This document shows, one piece after another, positions 17,031 through 25,398 of a stretch of 64,000 nucleotides of DNA. Numbering within the stretch: position 1 is the stretch's first letter; each line of letters starts with the position of its first letter. This DNA comes from JAEUHO01 sp046350655 (lineage in GTDB: Bacteria > Planctomycetota > PLA2 > JAEUHO01). The DNA lies in NCBI GenBank assembly GCA_046350655.1, contig JAXMAB010000010.1:62001-126000 (forward strand). The letters are read 5' to 3'. Made by a program: the position numbers and the translations under genes. The notes beneath the pieces are model-generated. The model made no database searches. It saw only the letters and a program-made list of their open reading frames with translations, and was not told the DNA's origin.

Positions 17031-18773
17031 GTGACGAAGCGACGTGAAACAACGACACGGGTCCGGGTCGCGGGGCGAGGTCTCGCCGTCTCGGCGCTCC
17101 TTCTCCTCTGGGCGCCCCGTGGGGTCCGTGCCGAGGACGCGCCGCCGGCGGCCGCCGAACCGACCCCGGCCGCGAAGGTCGAGGCCGAACGCGCCCGGCT
17201 CCGGTCGAGCGACGCCGACGACCGCAAGAGCGCGGCGTGGGCGCTCGGGCTCCTCGGTCCGGCAGCGGCCGCCGCCGCGCCGGACCTCGTGGAGGCCCTC
17301 GACGATGACGTCGAGCCGGTGCGCGAGGCGGCGTTCGACGCGATCCGCGCGCTCGGCGTGCCGTCGGCGGCGACGGTGGCGGAGATCGTCGCGCGCGCGA
17401 GTCGCGCCGACCCGCGGTACGCGGCGCTCGCGCTCTGGGCTTCGGTCGCGTCGGGTCAGCGCTCGGGCGCGGACCTCCGCGCGGTGCTGCTCGACCCCGC
17501 AACGCGCGAGGCCGCACGTTCGGCGCTCGTCCTTCGGGGCGTGGCAGCGCGCGACGTCTGGATCGCGCTCGTGAAGGACGGCACATGGCGTCTGCGCGAG
17601 CTCGGCTTCGAGGGGCTCTCGACCCTCGGCGCGGACGCGGCCCCCGCGCTCGACCTCGTCCTGGCGGGCCTCGACGACGTTGCGGTTCCCGTTCGCGAGG
17701 CCGCCTGCGCCGCGCTCGGCGCCCTCGTCCCGACGCAGGACCGCGCCGCCGCTCGTGCCCGGACGCTGCTCACGGATCCCACGCTCGCGTTCCTCCCGCG
17801 GTTCCGGATCGTCGTCGGTTTCACCCATCGCCTCCCGGCGCCGGACGCGGATGCGGTCCTTCGCGCGGAGTTGTCGGACGATCCCCAACGTTCAGACTTC
17901 GACGCACTGGCCAGCCGCGCGTTGGCGGCGTCGGGCGCTCGCGACGACGCAGTCCTCGACGGCCTCGCGCGCGATGCGGCTCCGACGGATGCCTGGCCGA
18001 TGCCCAATCGGCGATCGAAGCTCCCGGATCGCCCCGACTACGGCCGGACCGATCGGATCACGCACTTCCGCGTGGCGGTGAATCCGCTCGAGGTCCTCCG
18101 TGCGGCCGGGCCGAAGGGCGTCGCGTCGGTCGTACGAGCGAAGTCGACGGAGCCGGACCGGCGCGCCTACGTCCTGGCGGCGCTCGGCTCCGAGGAAGCG
18201 CGGGCCGCGCTCGAAGCACTTCTCGAGGATCGCGCCGCTCGTGTGAGCGCCGCTTGGTGCCTGGTCCGGCATTGGGGCGTTCGGGCGTCGGCGCGCGCGG
18301 TCGAGATCGCCTTCGGGGACTTCTCTCCCTGGCCGTTCGATGGCGGCGCGAGGCCTTGGGTCCATTCGCACCTGGATCGCGACACCTGGGTGGAGTGGCT
18401 CGCGCACACGGACGCGGCAGCACTCTCCTCCCTCTGGCTGGCGCGGTGGGACCGTGAGCAAGCGGGTCTCGAGCAGCGGGGCGACTTCGGCCGCTTCGAC
18501 CCCGAGTTTGACGGGGCCGAAGACCTGATCGTGCTGTTGAACGCCCTGGGGGGCGGTGCGAAGCCCATCCTCGACGGGCTGATCGACCGACTGTGCTCCC
18601 GCGAGTGGGCGGCTGCCCATCGGGCGAAGTGGGTCCTTCTCAGGTCCACCCGAGACCTGGCGACGGCGATCGTTCCACTCCTCGAGGCCCGGCGCACGGC
18701 CACGCAGGATGACGAGATTCGCAGCCGCATCGACGCGGTCCTCCATCCGATGCGCGCCGTCGCACCGAAGTGA
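17031..18773 (+). CDS. Exported HEAT-repeat protein
   Basis: 580 residues. After a signal peptide (GLAVSALLLLWAPRGVRA, near residues 14-31) the N-terminal half consists of HEAT/PBS-lyase-like helical repeats (SADDRKSAAWALGLLGP, DDVEPVREAAFDAIRALG, DDVAVPVREAACAALGAL). The C-terminal half is helical but diverged, with an aromatic segment (SPWPFDGGARPWVHSHLDRDTWVEW). HEAT repeats usually make protein-protein scaffolds. Start GTG 17031 has GGGAGGAGG six bases upstream; an earlier GTG at 17025 would leave no spacing. The stop codon abuts a family A repeat. Confidence 0.78.
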   Translation: MTKRRETTTRVRVAGRGLAVSALLLLWAPRGVRAEDAPPAAAEPTPAAKVEAERARLRSSDADDRKSAAWALGLLGPAAAAAAPDLVEALDDDVEPVREAAFDAIRALGVPSAATVAEIVARASRADPRYAALALWASVASGQRSGADLRAVLLDPATREAARSALVLRGVAARDVWIALVKDGTWRLRELGFEGLSTLGADAAPALDLVLAGLDDVAVPVREAACAALGALVPTQDRAAARARTLLTDPTLAFLPRFRIVVGFTHRLPAPDADAVLRAELSDDPQRSDFDALASRALAASGARDDAVLDGLARDAAPTDAWPMPNRRSKLPDRPDYGRTDRITHFRVAVNPLEVLRAAGPKGVASVVRAKSTEPDRRAYVLAALGSEEARAALEALLEDRAARVSAAWCLVRHWGVRASARAVEIAFGDFSPWPFDGGARPWVHSHLDRDTWVEWLAHTDAAALSSLWLARWDREQAGLEQRGDFGRFDPEFDGAEDLIVLLNALGGGAKPILDGLIDRLCSREWAAAHRAKWVLLRSTRDLATAIVPLLEARRTATQDDEIRSRIDAVLHPMRAVAPK

Positions 18774-18804
18774 CGCAAGGCTCGGCGGCCAGCGGGCCTC
18801 GCGT
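18773..18804. repeat. Family A palindromic repeat
   Basis: ACGCAAGGCTCGGCGG paired with the complementary half ending GGGCCTCGCGT; begins on the last base of the HEAT gene stop codon. First element of an A-C-C-B series. Confidence 0.75.
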
Positions 18805-18817
18805 ACCCCCGGATCGC

Positions 18818-18891
18818 GATCCGCCAATAGACGCCGGTCGATGATTGGCGGGTCGATCCGCCAATCGATGCCGGTCGTTTACTGGCGGATC
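18818..18891. repeat. Two adjacent family C hairpin repeats
   Basis: Copy one (18818-18854) has arms GATCCGCCAAT / ATTGGCGGGTC; copy two (18855-18891) has arms GATCCGCCAAT / ACTGGCGGATC. The loops contain GACGCCGGTCG and GATGCCGGTCG. The two copies abut with no spacer. Confidence 0.85.
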
Positions 18892-18909
18892 CGGGGAGGC
18901 CCCCGTGCC

Positions 18910-18948
18910 GGTTCCGCCATTCGGTGCCGGTCCTGAAATGGCGGAACC
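18910..18948. repeat. Family B hairpin repeat
   Basis: Arms GGTTCCGCCATTC and GAAATGGCGGAACC around GGTGCCGGTCCT. Between convergent genes, 37 bases from the lipoprotein stop codon. Confidence 0.85.
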
Positions 18949-18984
18949 GGACGCGGCCGAGGGCTCGGCGGCGAGGGGGGGCGG

Positions 18985-19620
18985 TCAGCGGCGCGCGACG
19001 GGGATGCGCGCGGTCGTCGGCTCGCCCGGGCGGATCACCACCGGCAACTCGAACGGCTCGAAGCCGGGCATCTGGTCGGGATCGACCGACACCACCCGCT
19101 CGCCCGCGTCGATCTGGACGTCCGCGACGCCATTCTTCACGGAGATCGCCTGCTCGAACTCGCGCCCCCACACGACGAGGGTCCCCTCCTTCAGCGGCTC
19201 CCCATCGCCGTCCACCACGGTCACGATCAGCCGCCCCAACGGCTCGAGCGCCACCGCCACCGACGTCGTCTCCCCCGACGCGACGCGCACGTCGGGGGTC
19301 CACGTCTCCGAGTAGCCCGGCGCCCCGAGCTTCAGGCGGCCCGCCATCGGTCGCACGCGGTATCGGTGCACGCCGTCCGCCGCCACGTTCGGCGCCGACG
19401 GCGTCACCGCCGAGATCGTCCGCCCCGTCCGCATCCCCACCAGGTCGCAGACCTCGAGCGGCGCGCCGGACCGCGCGTCACGCACGCGCACGACGACCTC
19501 GCCGTCGGGGAACGCGACCGGCTCCGCCGACTCCATCGGCGCGTGCCGGCAGGCCGTCGTCCCGCACACGACGACGATCGCCAGTCCGCACGAACTCCAC
19601 GTCGATCGACGGGCCCCCAT
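18985..19620 (-). CDS. Probable lipoprotein with carboxypeptidase-regulatory-like domains
   Basis: 211 residues. The N-terminal hydrophobic segment ends in GTTAC (C24), a weak lipobox, so it may be an outer- or inner-membrane lipoprotein. Two beta-rich segments follow (VVVRVRDARSGAPLEVCDLV and LGRLIVTVVDGDGEPLKEGTLVV), each resembling the start of a carboxypeptidase-regulatory/Cna-B-like beta-sandwich, a fold common in surface proteins. No catalytic residues. The flanks on both sides are hairpin repeats. The specific role is unknown. Confidence 0.7.
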   Translation of the reverse strand: MGARRSTWSSCGLAIVVVCGTTACRHAPMESAEPVAFPDGEVVVRVRDARSGAPLEVCDLVGMRTGRTISAVTPSAPNVAADGVHRYRVRPMAGRLKLGAPGYSETWTPDVRVASGETTSVAVALEPLGRLIVTVVDGDGEPLKEGTLVVWGREFEQAISVKNGVADVQIDAGERVVSVDPDQMPGFEPFELPVVIRPGEPTTARIPVARR

Positions 19621-19682
19621 CGGTGTCTCCTCCGGACGATCGTCTCAAAGTACACGGATCTGCGATCCCCGAGCCGACGCCG

Positions 19683-19714
19683 ACGCAAGGCCCGGCGGCC
19701 AGCGGGCCTCGCGT
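19683..19714. repeat. Family A palindromic repeat
   Basis: ACGCAAGGCCCGGCGGCC with the complementary half GGGCCTCGCGT, nearly identical to the copy at 18773. Confidence 0.75.
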
Positions 19715-19728
19715 ACCCCGGGATCGCG

Positions 19729-19763
19729 ATCCGCCAATCGATGCCGGTCGATCACGGGCGGAT
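19729..19763. repeat. Decayed family C repeat
   Basis: Left arm ATCCGCCAATCG and loop ATGCCGGTCG are intact but the right arm reads ATCACGGGCGGAT, so pairing is partly lost. Confidence 0.6.
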
Positions 19764-19796
19764 CGTCCATCGGCGGATCCGGGGAGGCCCCCGTGC

Positions 19797-19837
19797 CAAA
19801 CGCGCCATTTGGTGCCGGACACCAGATGGCGCGTTTG
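19797..19837. repeat. Family D hairpin repeat
   Basis: Arms CAAACGCGCCATTTGGTG and CACCAGATGGCGCGTTTG around CCGGA. Layout and loop core match family B, but the outer stem is different and remains paired. Confidence 0.85.
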
Positions 19838-19912
19838 ACCGCGGGCCCGGGTCGGAGAGGTTGTCGGAGACGGCGAGCGGAAGGGAAGGAGCGGGCGACG
19901 CGGCGGGCCCGG

Positions 19913-21550
19913 TCAGCGGGCGATGCGGTCGTACGTGATGACGACGTTGACGTCGGTGCGGCGGAAGACGAACTGCTCGGTGCCGTTGAAGGTCACCGTG
20001 CCCACGTTTGCGGGTTGGCCCGGGAAGGTGAGCGTCACCGTGCCGCGCCCGAAGGTGAAGGTGCCGGAGTCGTCCCAGAGCATCTTGCCGCCCGCGGTCG
20101 CGAGCGAGCGCACGGACCCGTCGGCGCCGAACGTGATCTCGTTCGTGATCGCGTTGTTGCGGAACCAGAAGACGCCGCGCCACGTCCCGACGAGCTTGTC
20201 GGCCTCGGTGCGCGGACGGGGCGGCGGGGGCGGCGGCGCGGGCTCGGGCGCCGGCGTCGGCGCGGCCGTGCGACGGCCGCCGATCGCCGCGACCGCGCGC
20301 GCGGCCACGGCGCGGACGTCGTCGTCCGGGTCCTCGTCGGCGACGCGGCGGAGCTCGGGGAGCGCGGCCGCGGCCGCAGCGCCCAGCGCGCCGAGCTGCT
20401 TCGCGGCCGTCAGCCGCTCCATCGCGTCGTCGGCGCGCAGCCGCGCGATGAGGACGGCGGTCGCCGCGTCTGGCGCGGGTACCCGCGCCGGGCCGCCGTC
20501 CGGCGGGGGCGGCGCGACGGTGTCCGGGGAGGCGATGAGGCGACGACGCGCCTCGAAGATGGCGCGACGGACCGCCTCGTCGCGCTCGATGCCGAGGCGC
20601 ATGGTGAGCGCGGACGCGACGTGCTTCGACGCCGGTGCCGCCGACTCGAGGCCGCGCGCGGCCCAGCGACGGATCGCGGGCGTCGGGTCGTCGAGCAGGC
20701 GCGCGAGCGCGAACGGGTACGTCGCCGTCGCGCCGTGCGCGAGCGCCGTGACCGCGGCCTCGCGGGTCGCCGCATCGGGGTCGAACGTCTGGTCGAGGCG
20801 TTCGAGCGTCTCGGCGGGCGGGGCCGGCATCGCGGGGTCGAGCGCGGCGGCGGTGCGCCACGCGGCCCCGCGGACGTCCGCATCGGCGTCGGTCTGCGCC
20901 ATCGCGCGCAGGCGCGGGGCCAGCGGCCGGAGCTCGGCCGCGCGGCCCTTCAGCACGAGGAGGGCCGACATCCGCTCGATCGCCTCGCGGCCGTCGAGGC
21001 GCGCGAGGAGCGTGTCGACCGCCTCGGGGGCGAGCGCGGGATCGACGAACCCGAGCGCCTGCGCGGCCTGGCGCCGCACGTCGGCGACCGGATCGAAGCG
21101 CGCGACCGCGCGCAGCGGCGGCACCGCGTCGCGCGCGAGCGGCCCGAGGTGTCCGAGGGCCGCGACGGCCTCGTTGCGCACGACGTCGGACGCCGCGCGC
21201 AGCGTGCGCACGAGCGCCGGCACCGCCGGCGCCCCCGCATCCCCCGCGTGATAGAGGACGTACCCCGCCTGGTAGCGGATGTCGTCGTTCGGGTCGTCGA
21301 GCAGCGTCGCGATCCGCGGGACGAGCGGGCCCAACGCGTCGCGGCGCTGCGCGAGCGCCTCGAGCGCGCGCAGCCGCGGGAGCGGCTCGGCCGCGCGGTC
21401 GAGCGCGACGGTCAGCAGGGCCTCCGGGTCGTCCGCGGCGCGCGCGACGACGGGGGCGAGGAGCGCGACCCCCGCGACGACCATCGTCGCGAGGCGCGTC
21501 CACGGGCGGGGCCCGCGGACGCCGAGGAGCGTGCGGGAGCGGGACGTCAT
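19913..21550 (-). CDS. Exported HEAT-repeat protein with a C-terminal beta-rich domain
   Basis: 545 residues: signal peptide (LATMVVAGVALLAPVVARA, near residues 20-38), about eight HEAT/PBS-lyase repeats (for example DDPNDDIRYQAGYVLYHAGD, AASDVVRNEAVAALGHLG, DDPTPAIRRWAARGLE), a proline-rich linker (APEPAPPPPPPRP) and a C-terminal beta-rich domain of about 90 residues beginning DKLVGTWRGVFWFRNN and resembling a lipocalin-like or lipid-binding barrel. Start ATG 21550 has GGGAGG six bases upstream and lies behind the second copy of the structured leader. Function unknown; scaffold or ligand binding in the periplasm is an inference. Confidence 0.78.
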   Translation of the reverse strand: MTSRSRTLLGVRGPRPWTRLATMVVAGVALLAPVVARAADDPEALLTVALDRAAEPLPRLRALEALAQRRDALGPLVPRIATLLDDPNDDIRYQAGYVLYHAGDAGAPAVPALVRTLRAASDVVRNEAVAALGHLGPLARDAVPPLRAVARFDPVADVRRQAAQALGFVDPALAPEAVDTLLARLDGREAIERMSALLVLKGRAAELRPLAPRLRAMAQTDADADVRGAAWRTAAALDPAMPAPPAETLERLDQTFDPDAATREAAVTALAHGATATYPFALARLLDDPTPAIRRWAARGLESAAPASKHVASALTMRLGIERDEAVRRAIFEARRRLIASPDTVAPPPPDGGPARVPAPDAATAVLIARLRADDAMERLTAAKQLGALGAAAAAALPELRRVADEDPDDDVRAVAARAVAAIGGRRTAAPTPAPEPAPPPPPPRPRTEADKLVGTWRGVFWFRNNAITNEITFGADGSVRSLATAGGKMLWDDSGTFTFGRGTVTLTFPGQPANVGTVTFNGTEQFVFRRTDVNVVITYDRIAR

Positions 21551-21650
21551 GGCGACCTCCCAGGTCCGGCGGCCCGTGTCGGGGCGGCGCGGCCACCGGT
21601 CGGGCCGTCCCTCGCGGGACGACGTCGGCACGCCGGACCCCTCCATTCTA
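21551..21650 (-). promoter_or_regulatory. Conserved structured 5' leader, copy 2 (candidate cis-regulatory RNA)
   Basis: On the minus strand TAGAAT (21650-21645) precedes a leader whose 43-nt core (21623-21581) equals that of copy 1. The closing stem here is GGTCCGGCG (21639-21631) with CGCCGGACC (21571-21563), nine perfect pairs, different in sequence from copy 1 yet paired. The GNRA hairpin is 21620-21607. GGGAGG (21561-21556) sits one base past the closing stem, so folding could control ribosome access. Confidence 0.55.
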
Positions 21651-21736
21651 CGTCGCGCGCGACGCGCCGGTCCGCGCGTCCGCGGCGATCCGCGCAGCGC
21701 AATCGTCGTCGTAACGGACGCGACGCTACCGCTGCG

Positions 21737-22330
21737 TCACGGCCGCTCGGTCGCAGGCTTCTCGCCCGGCGCGGGCAGCGGCGGCCACGCGCCGCCCTCG
21801 GCCTCCGCCTCCAGCAGGTCCTCGACGCTCGGGCAGCGATACACCACGCGCCCGCCGTTCGCCGCCAGCCCGCCCGTGTCGGCCGTCGGGCCGTACGTCG
21901 AGTAGAGCGGCCGCCCGAGCAACCGCAGCAACATCGTCAGTTGCGCGCGGTGGTGCGCCGTGTGCGTCAGCCGCCGCACGATCACCCACGCCCGCGATCG
22001 CTCGACGTCGAAGAACCGCGTCGGCGCGAGGAACCACGCGTCGTCCTTCGCGCCGAGCGCCTCGAGCCTCCGGCCCGACGCCTCCGCATACCGCTCGAGG
22101 AACGCGCCGCGCGTCTCCGGCGACGGCAGCGCCGGCAGCCCGACGTCGATCCCGAGCATCGTGCGCATCCACCCGTCCTCGCTCGTGCACTGGTGGACCA
22201 TGTGCTCGTGCGGCGTGCGCGTCCGCGGCGCCGCGCGGAACGCGAGGTCTTCGTCGCGGAACGTGGACCACACCGACAGCGTCTTCAACCGCTCGGTGGC
22301 GTACGTCTCGACCAGGAACGCGAACGTCAT
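21737..22330 (-). CDS. DinB-family (DUF664-like) putative metal-dependent enzyme
   Basis: 197 residues of the four-helix-bundle DinB/YfiT superfamily. Candidate metal-binding histidines are in HEHMVHQ near residue 41 and in HTAHHRAQ near residue 122, the usual positions for this fold. Members include thiol S-transferases using mycothiol, bacillithiol or glutathione, but most are uncharacterised. The region between residues 50 and 110 is helical with an aromatic W-rich segment. It is monocistronic as far as can be seen, divergent from the gene at 22843 across a 512-bp gap. Confidence 0.8.
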   Translation of the reverse strand: MTFAFLVETYATERLKTLSVWSTFRDEDLAFRAAPRTRTPHEHMVHQCTSEDGWMRTMLGIDVGLPALPSPETRGAFLERYAEASGRRLEALGAKDDAWFLAPTRFFDVERSRAWVIVRRLTHTAHHRAQLTMLLRLLGRPLYSTYGPTADTGGLAANGGRVVYRCPSVEDLLEAEAEGGAWPPLPAPGEKPATERP

Positions 22331-22842
22331 GGGACCTCCGTCGACGAACCCAAGAGCCTAGTCCAAGGGTGCCCGTCGCGAGCCCGGCGAGACCGACGCG
22401 AGGCGGGCGAGCGCAGCCGGGAAGCCCCGGAGGCGGGTTCCTGACCCCTCTCTTCCGAGGCGCTGGCGGGCTTCCCGGCGAGCAGGCCCGCCGCGGCGAG
22501 AGGATCGCCGGGCGCAGCAGGGAGGCCATGGGAATCGGCTCGAGTGCGAAGGTACGCGAGGCCCGCTCGCCTCCAGCGACCCGCGTCCACGAGTCGTGCG
22601 CGGGCCTGCGGGCGAGCGGGCCTCGCGGTCCCGGGAGGGGGGGAGCGGGTCGTGTCCCCGGGGGGCTCGGGGGGCGCTCGCGCCAAGGCTGGATCGACGC
22701 GGAGCGGTCGGTAGGGTGCTCGCCGGCTCGAAGCGCGCCCCCGGATCCGCGGGAAGGGTTCAACCCGGCTTCAAGACGTCATCCCATCCACGTTCTTCGT
22801 ACGTGCCCGTTTGCGGATTCGGGCCAGATCACGGAGAACGGT
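22331..22842. other. Gene-free divergent interval with inverted repeats
   Basis: No plausible gene. It contains an inverted repeat GCCGGGAAGCC (near 22416) / GGCTTCCCGGC (near 22469) and a long-loop family A repeat (22555-22627). The promoters for both flanking genes should be here but I could not place them with confidence. Confidence 0.6.
22555..22627. repeat. Family A-like long-loop palindrome
   Basis: Perfect 17-bp arms CGCGAGGCCCGCTCGCC (22555-22571) and GGCGAGCGGGCCTCGCG (22611-22627) around a 39-base loop. The distal part of the stem differs from other A copies but stays fully paired. It is the one A copy found between two 5' ends. Confidence 0.7.
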
Positions 22843-23916
22843 ATGTCCAGCAAGCTTCCGGCGCGACCCCACCTCGACCACCTGCGGCGACAGGCGAAGG
22901 CCTTGCTCGCCGACCTCGCCGCGGGGCACGCCGCGGCGATCGAGACGATCCGAACGCACCTGCCCGCGGCGAAGAAGTGGAGCGCAGAGCGGATCGCGAA
23001 GTCGGGGCTCCGCCTCGCGGACGCGCAGTCGGCGATCGCGCGCCAGAGCGGGTTCGCGGCGTGGCCGCACCTCGCGCGCCACGTGGAGACGTTGCGTGCG
23101 CTCGAGGGCACGTGGGCGTTCGAGCGCCTGACCGTGGACGGCCAGGACGTCCCGGCGGCCATGACGGGCACGTCGCGGGTGCTGATCGACGGCGATCGGT
23201 TCCGGACGGAGGCGCCCGAGGGCGTGTACGAGGGGATCTTCAACCTCGACGTCGAGGCGGAGCCGCACGCCATCGACATCGAGTTCGTCGAGGGGCCCGA
23301 GGCGGGCCACTGGAACTACGGGATCTTCCGGCTCGACGGCGACCGGCTCGAGCTGTGCCTCGACGTCAACGGGAAGCCGCGGCCGGCGGAGTTCCGCGCG
23401 CCGGCGGGGAGCCGTCACGCGCACGAGGTGCTGCGGCGCGTGGTGCGCACGCGCCCCGAGAAGGTGGAGGGCGGCGTCGCGTCGCCGCGCGAGGCGGCGG
23501 CCGCGGGGTCCGCGCGCGTGCCGTACGTGCCGTCGCCGACGCTGACGCGGCTGCAGGGCGCGTGGAGCGCGGTGCGGCTCGTGCGCGACGGCATGGAGGT
23601 GCCGGCGGCGGCGCTGAAGACCGCGTCGCGGACGGCCAAGGAGAACGAGGTCGAGATCGTCGTGGGCGGGAAGGTCGCGGTGCACGCGTTCGTGCGGCTC
23701 GACGAGACGGCGACGCCGATGCGCGTCGAGTACCACAACGTCGGCGGGCTCGCGAAGGGGACGGTGCAGCACGGGCTCTTCCGCTGGGACGGTGACGACG
23801 CGTGCTTCTGCATCGCGCCGCCGGGCGCGCCGGCGCCCGACGGGTTCGACGCGCCGAAGGGCAGCGGCCGCTCGTTCAGCCAGTGGCGGCGCAAGCCGGC
23901 GTCGGCGCGCGGCTGA
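22843..23916 (+). CDS. Protein with two TIGR03067-like domains
   Basis: 357 residues, no signal peptide. An N-terminal helical segment (LDHLRRQAKALLADLAAG, then a LADAQSAIARQSGFAAWP motif seen in front of ankyrin-type proteins) is followed by two copies of a beta-rich domain at about 86-195 and 225-345. Each begins LxGxW and contains DGQDVPAAM or DGMEVPAAALK, matching TIGR03067, a domain described chiefly from Planctomycetes. Its function is unknown; the fold is thought to be lipocalin-like. ATG 22843 has GGAG upstream. This gene is the best taxonomic hint in the window. Confidence 0.78.
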   Translation: MSSKLPARPHLDHLRRQAKALLADLAAGHAAAIETIRTHLPAAKKWSAERIAKSGLRLADAQSAIARQSGFAAWPHLARHVETLRALEGTWAFERLTVDGQDVPAAMTGTSRVLIDGDRFRTEAPEGVYEGIFNLDVEAEPHAIDIEFVEGPEAGHWNYGIFRLDGDRLELCLDVNGKPRPAEFRAPAGSRHAHEVLRRVVRTRPEKVEGGVASPREAAAAGSARVPYVPSPTLTRLQGAWSAVRLVRDGMEVPAAALKTASRTAKENEVEIVVGGKVAVHAFVRLDETATPMRVEYHNVGGLAKGTVQHGLFRWDGDDACFCIAPPGAPAPDGFDAPKGSGRSFSQWRRKPASARG

Positions 23917-24218
23917 CGGCACGGTGCACGGGCGCGGCCCGGGGCGATCGCTCCGGGCCGCCCCCGGTCGAGCGTGGCCTCAGCAGACCCACGGCCGCAT
24001 GCCGGCAACTCCGGCGCTCTGCGCCCACTCGCTCTTGCGCGACCTACCTCAACGATGTAAGATGCTTGGTGGTTGAGGGCATGTCGGGTGGTGAAGTTAC
24101 TCTGGGACGAACAGATCTCTGGGATGCGAAGCCAGTCATGCACGTCGGAACTCGATCCGTCGCGAGGTAGATGACCCCTGGTTTCTGGTACGCTCCTCGG
24201 CCCTTCTCGGACCACAAG
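23917..24218. other. Gene-free interval, start of a less GC-rich patch
   Basis: Begins with a hairpin 18 bases after the stop codon (arms GCGGCCCGG 23934-23942 and CCGGGCCGC 23953-23961), a likely terminator. Beyond about 23990 base composition becomes visibly less GC-rich and stays so to about 25300. No gene or recognisable remnant seen. Confidence 0.55.
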
Positions 24219-24413
24219 ATGAACACGCTCACCCCGGACCAGGCCCGACTAGTCGGTTACCTGCTCGACCTCGCAGGGGACGCGGACCTGCTGGAGTTGG
24301 CGCTTCTCCAGACGGCGAATGCTCACGGCGGCGAAGTCAGCCTGGAGGATGTCGTTCGAGCGATCGTCGAGTTGAAGAACGCGGCCACGGCCGGGGACCT
24401 CACTCATCGGTGA
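24219..24413 (+). CDS. Small hypothetical protein
   Basis: 64 residues from ATG 24219 (a longer form from 24171 adds 16 residues). Predicted all-helical and acidic (LTPDQARLVGYLLDLAGDADLLELALLQTAN...). It ends 21 bases before the membrane-protein gene and shares its less GC-rich composition, so the two may be an operon and may have arrived together. No family recognised; coding status is moderate because of the short length, supported by a helix-like amphipathic pattern and third-position GC bias. Confidence 0.45.
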   Translation: MNTLTPDQARLVGYLLDLAGDADLLELALLQTANAHGGEVSLEDVVRAIVELKNAATAGDLTHR

Positions 24414-24434
24414 CGCCTAGTTGGGGGAAGTGGA

Positions 24435-25292
24435 TTGCCGCTCGCGTGGACAACCATATCTGTCCTCCTCTTGTTGCTTCCCGGACTGACGTTTTTTGTC
24501 GGGCTGCAGACATCTCGGTCGATCACTCGTGAAACCAGGACCCGTACGATTACGACCGAGCTCGCATGGCTGGTCTTGGCGGCGTTCTGCGTCCATGTCG
24601 TCTTGCTCTCGCTGTTCTGGGTTCTCGGGCGTCACATTCAGGCCTTTGATATTGATCTCACGAGCGCGCTCGCAGTCGTTGTTGGACCCGATCCCCAAAC
24701 CATGCCCGCAGCACGCATCGCGCAGAATGTCACCCAGCACGCTCCGCTGCTCACCTTCTATGTGCTCGTCAGCGCGGGACTTGGACTCGGAATCGGGGCT
24801 TCGACCGCACGCTGGGGGATGCGTTACCTCGGTCGGTTCCTCCGGCACTCCTGGGTTCAGGACTGTACGCCGAGCGCTGCGAAGTCGGAGATCACGTATG
24901 CCCACGTCCTGACTAAGGTCCGATCTGATGGTCGTGCGCTGGCGTATCGAGGCATCCTCACGCACTTCGGGCTCACCGACGATGGGAAGTTCAGCTACGT
25001 CCTGCTGAGAAATCCACGTCGCTTCTACATCAAGCTCGGGGAGAAGGCGGAGGTCACGCCGGACTCGCAGGTGATTGGTTCGACGCGCCTGCAGGATGAG
25101 AGGCACGATCGCGATCTGCTGCACGTCGCTGGCGACTCTATCGAGAATGTCGTGCTGGTCCCGAGGCCGTTGCCGGCGAGTTCGAATCCCCCGAGGTCTG
25201 TTGCGGAGTGGGAGCAGTTCGTGAAGCGCGTGGTTTCCGAGATGCCGCAGGCCGGCGTCACGAAGCCTGCAAGAGGCGAGACTTCACCCTGA
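24435..25292 (+). CDS. Inner-membrane protein, DUF6338-like
   Basis: 285 residues from TTG 24435 (GGGGGAAG four bases upstream). Three hydrophobic helices at about 7-24, 44-66 and 106-125 are followed by a cytosolic, beta-rich domain (AYRGILTHFGLTDDGKFSYVLLRNPRRFYIK). The pattern of N-terminal helices plus a short barrel-like domain ending near the C-terminus resembles DUF6338 membrane proteins, whose function is unknown; that match is from memory of the family shape and is tentative. It lies in a less GC-rich patch, which suggests transfer. Convergent with the YjbQ gene. Confidence 0.65.
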   Translation: MPLAWTTISVLLLLLPGLTFFVGLQTSRSITRETRTRTITTELAWLVLAAFCVHVVLLSLFWVLGRHIQAFDIDLTSALAVVVGPDPQTMPAARIAQNVTQHAPLLTFYVLVSAGLGLGIGASTARWGMRYLGRFLRHSWVQDCTPSAAKSEITYAHVLTKVRSDGRALAYRGILTHFGLTDDGKFSYVLLRNPRRFYIKLGEKAEVTPDSQVIGSTRLQDERHDRDLLHVAGDSIENVVLVPRPLPASSNPPRSVAEWEQFVKRVVSEMPQAGVTKPARGETSP

Positions 25293-25398
25293 GCGGTTCT
25301 GAGGCTTCCGGTCCTCGATTGGTGCGGGCAACGGAGTCGGCGGGGAGTCTCAATGGCCAGCGGGCCTCGCGGTCCCGGGAGGGGGATGCGGCCGCGGG

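Noticed and set aside
18818..18891. CRISPR array
   Set aside because: The repeats are palindromic hairpins with at most two tandem copies, no regular spacers and no cas genes.
25181..25190. A second tRNA 3' end (TTCGAATCCC) as an attachment site
   Set aside because: Only ten bases match, inside the membrane-protein gene, with no cloverleaf or flanking similarity.
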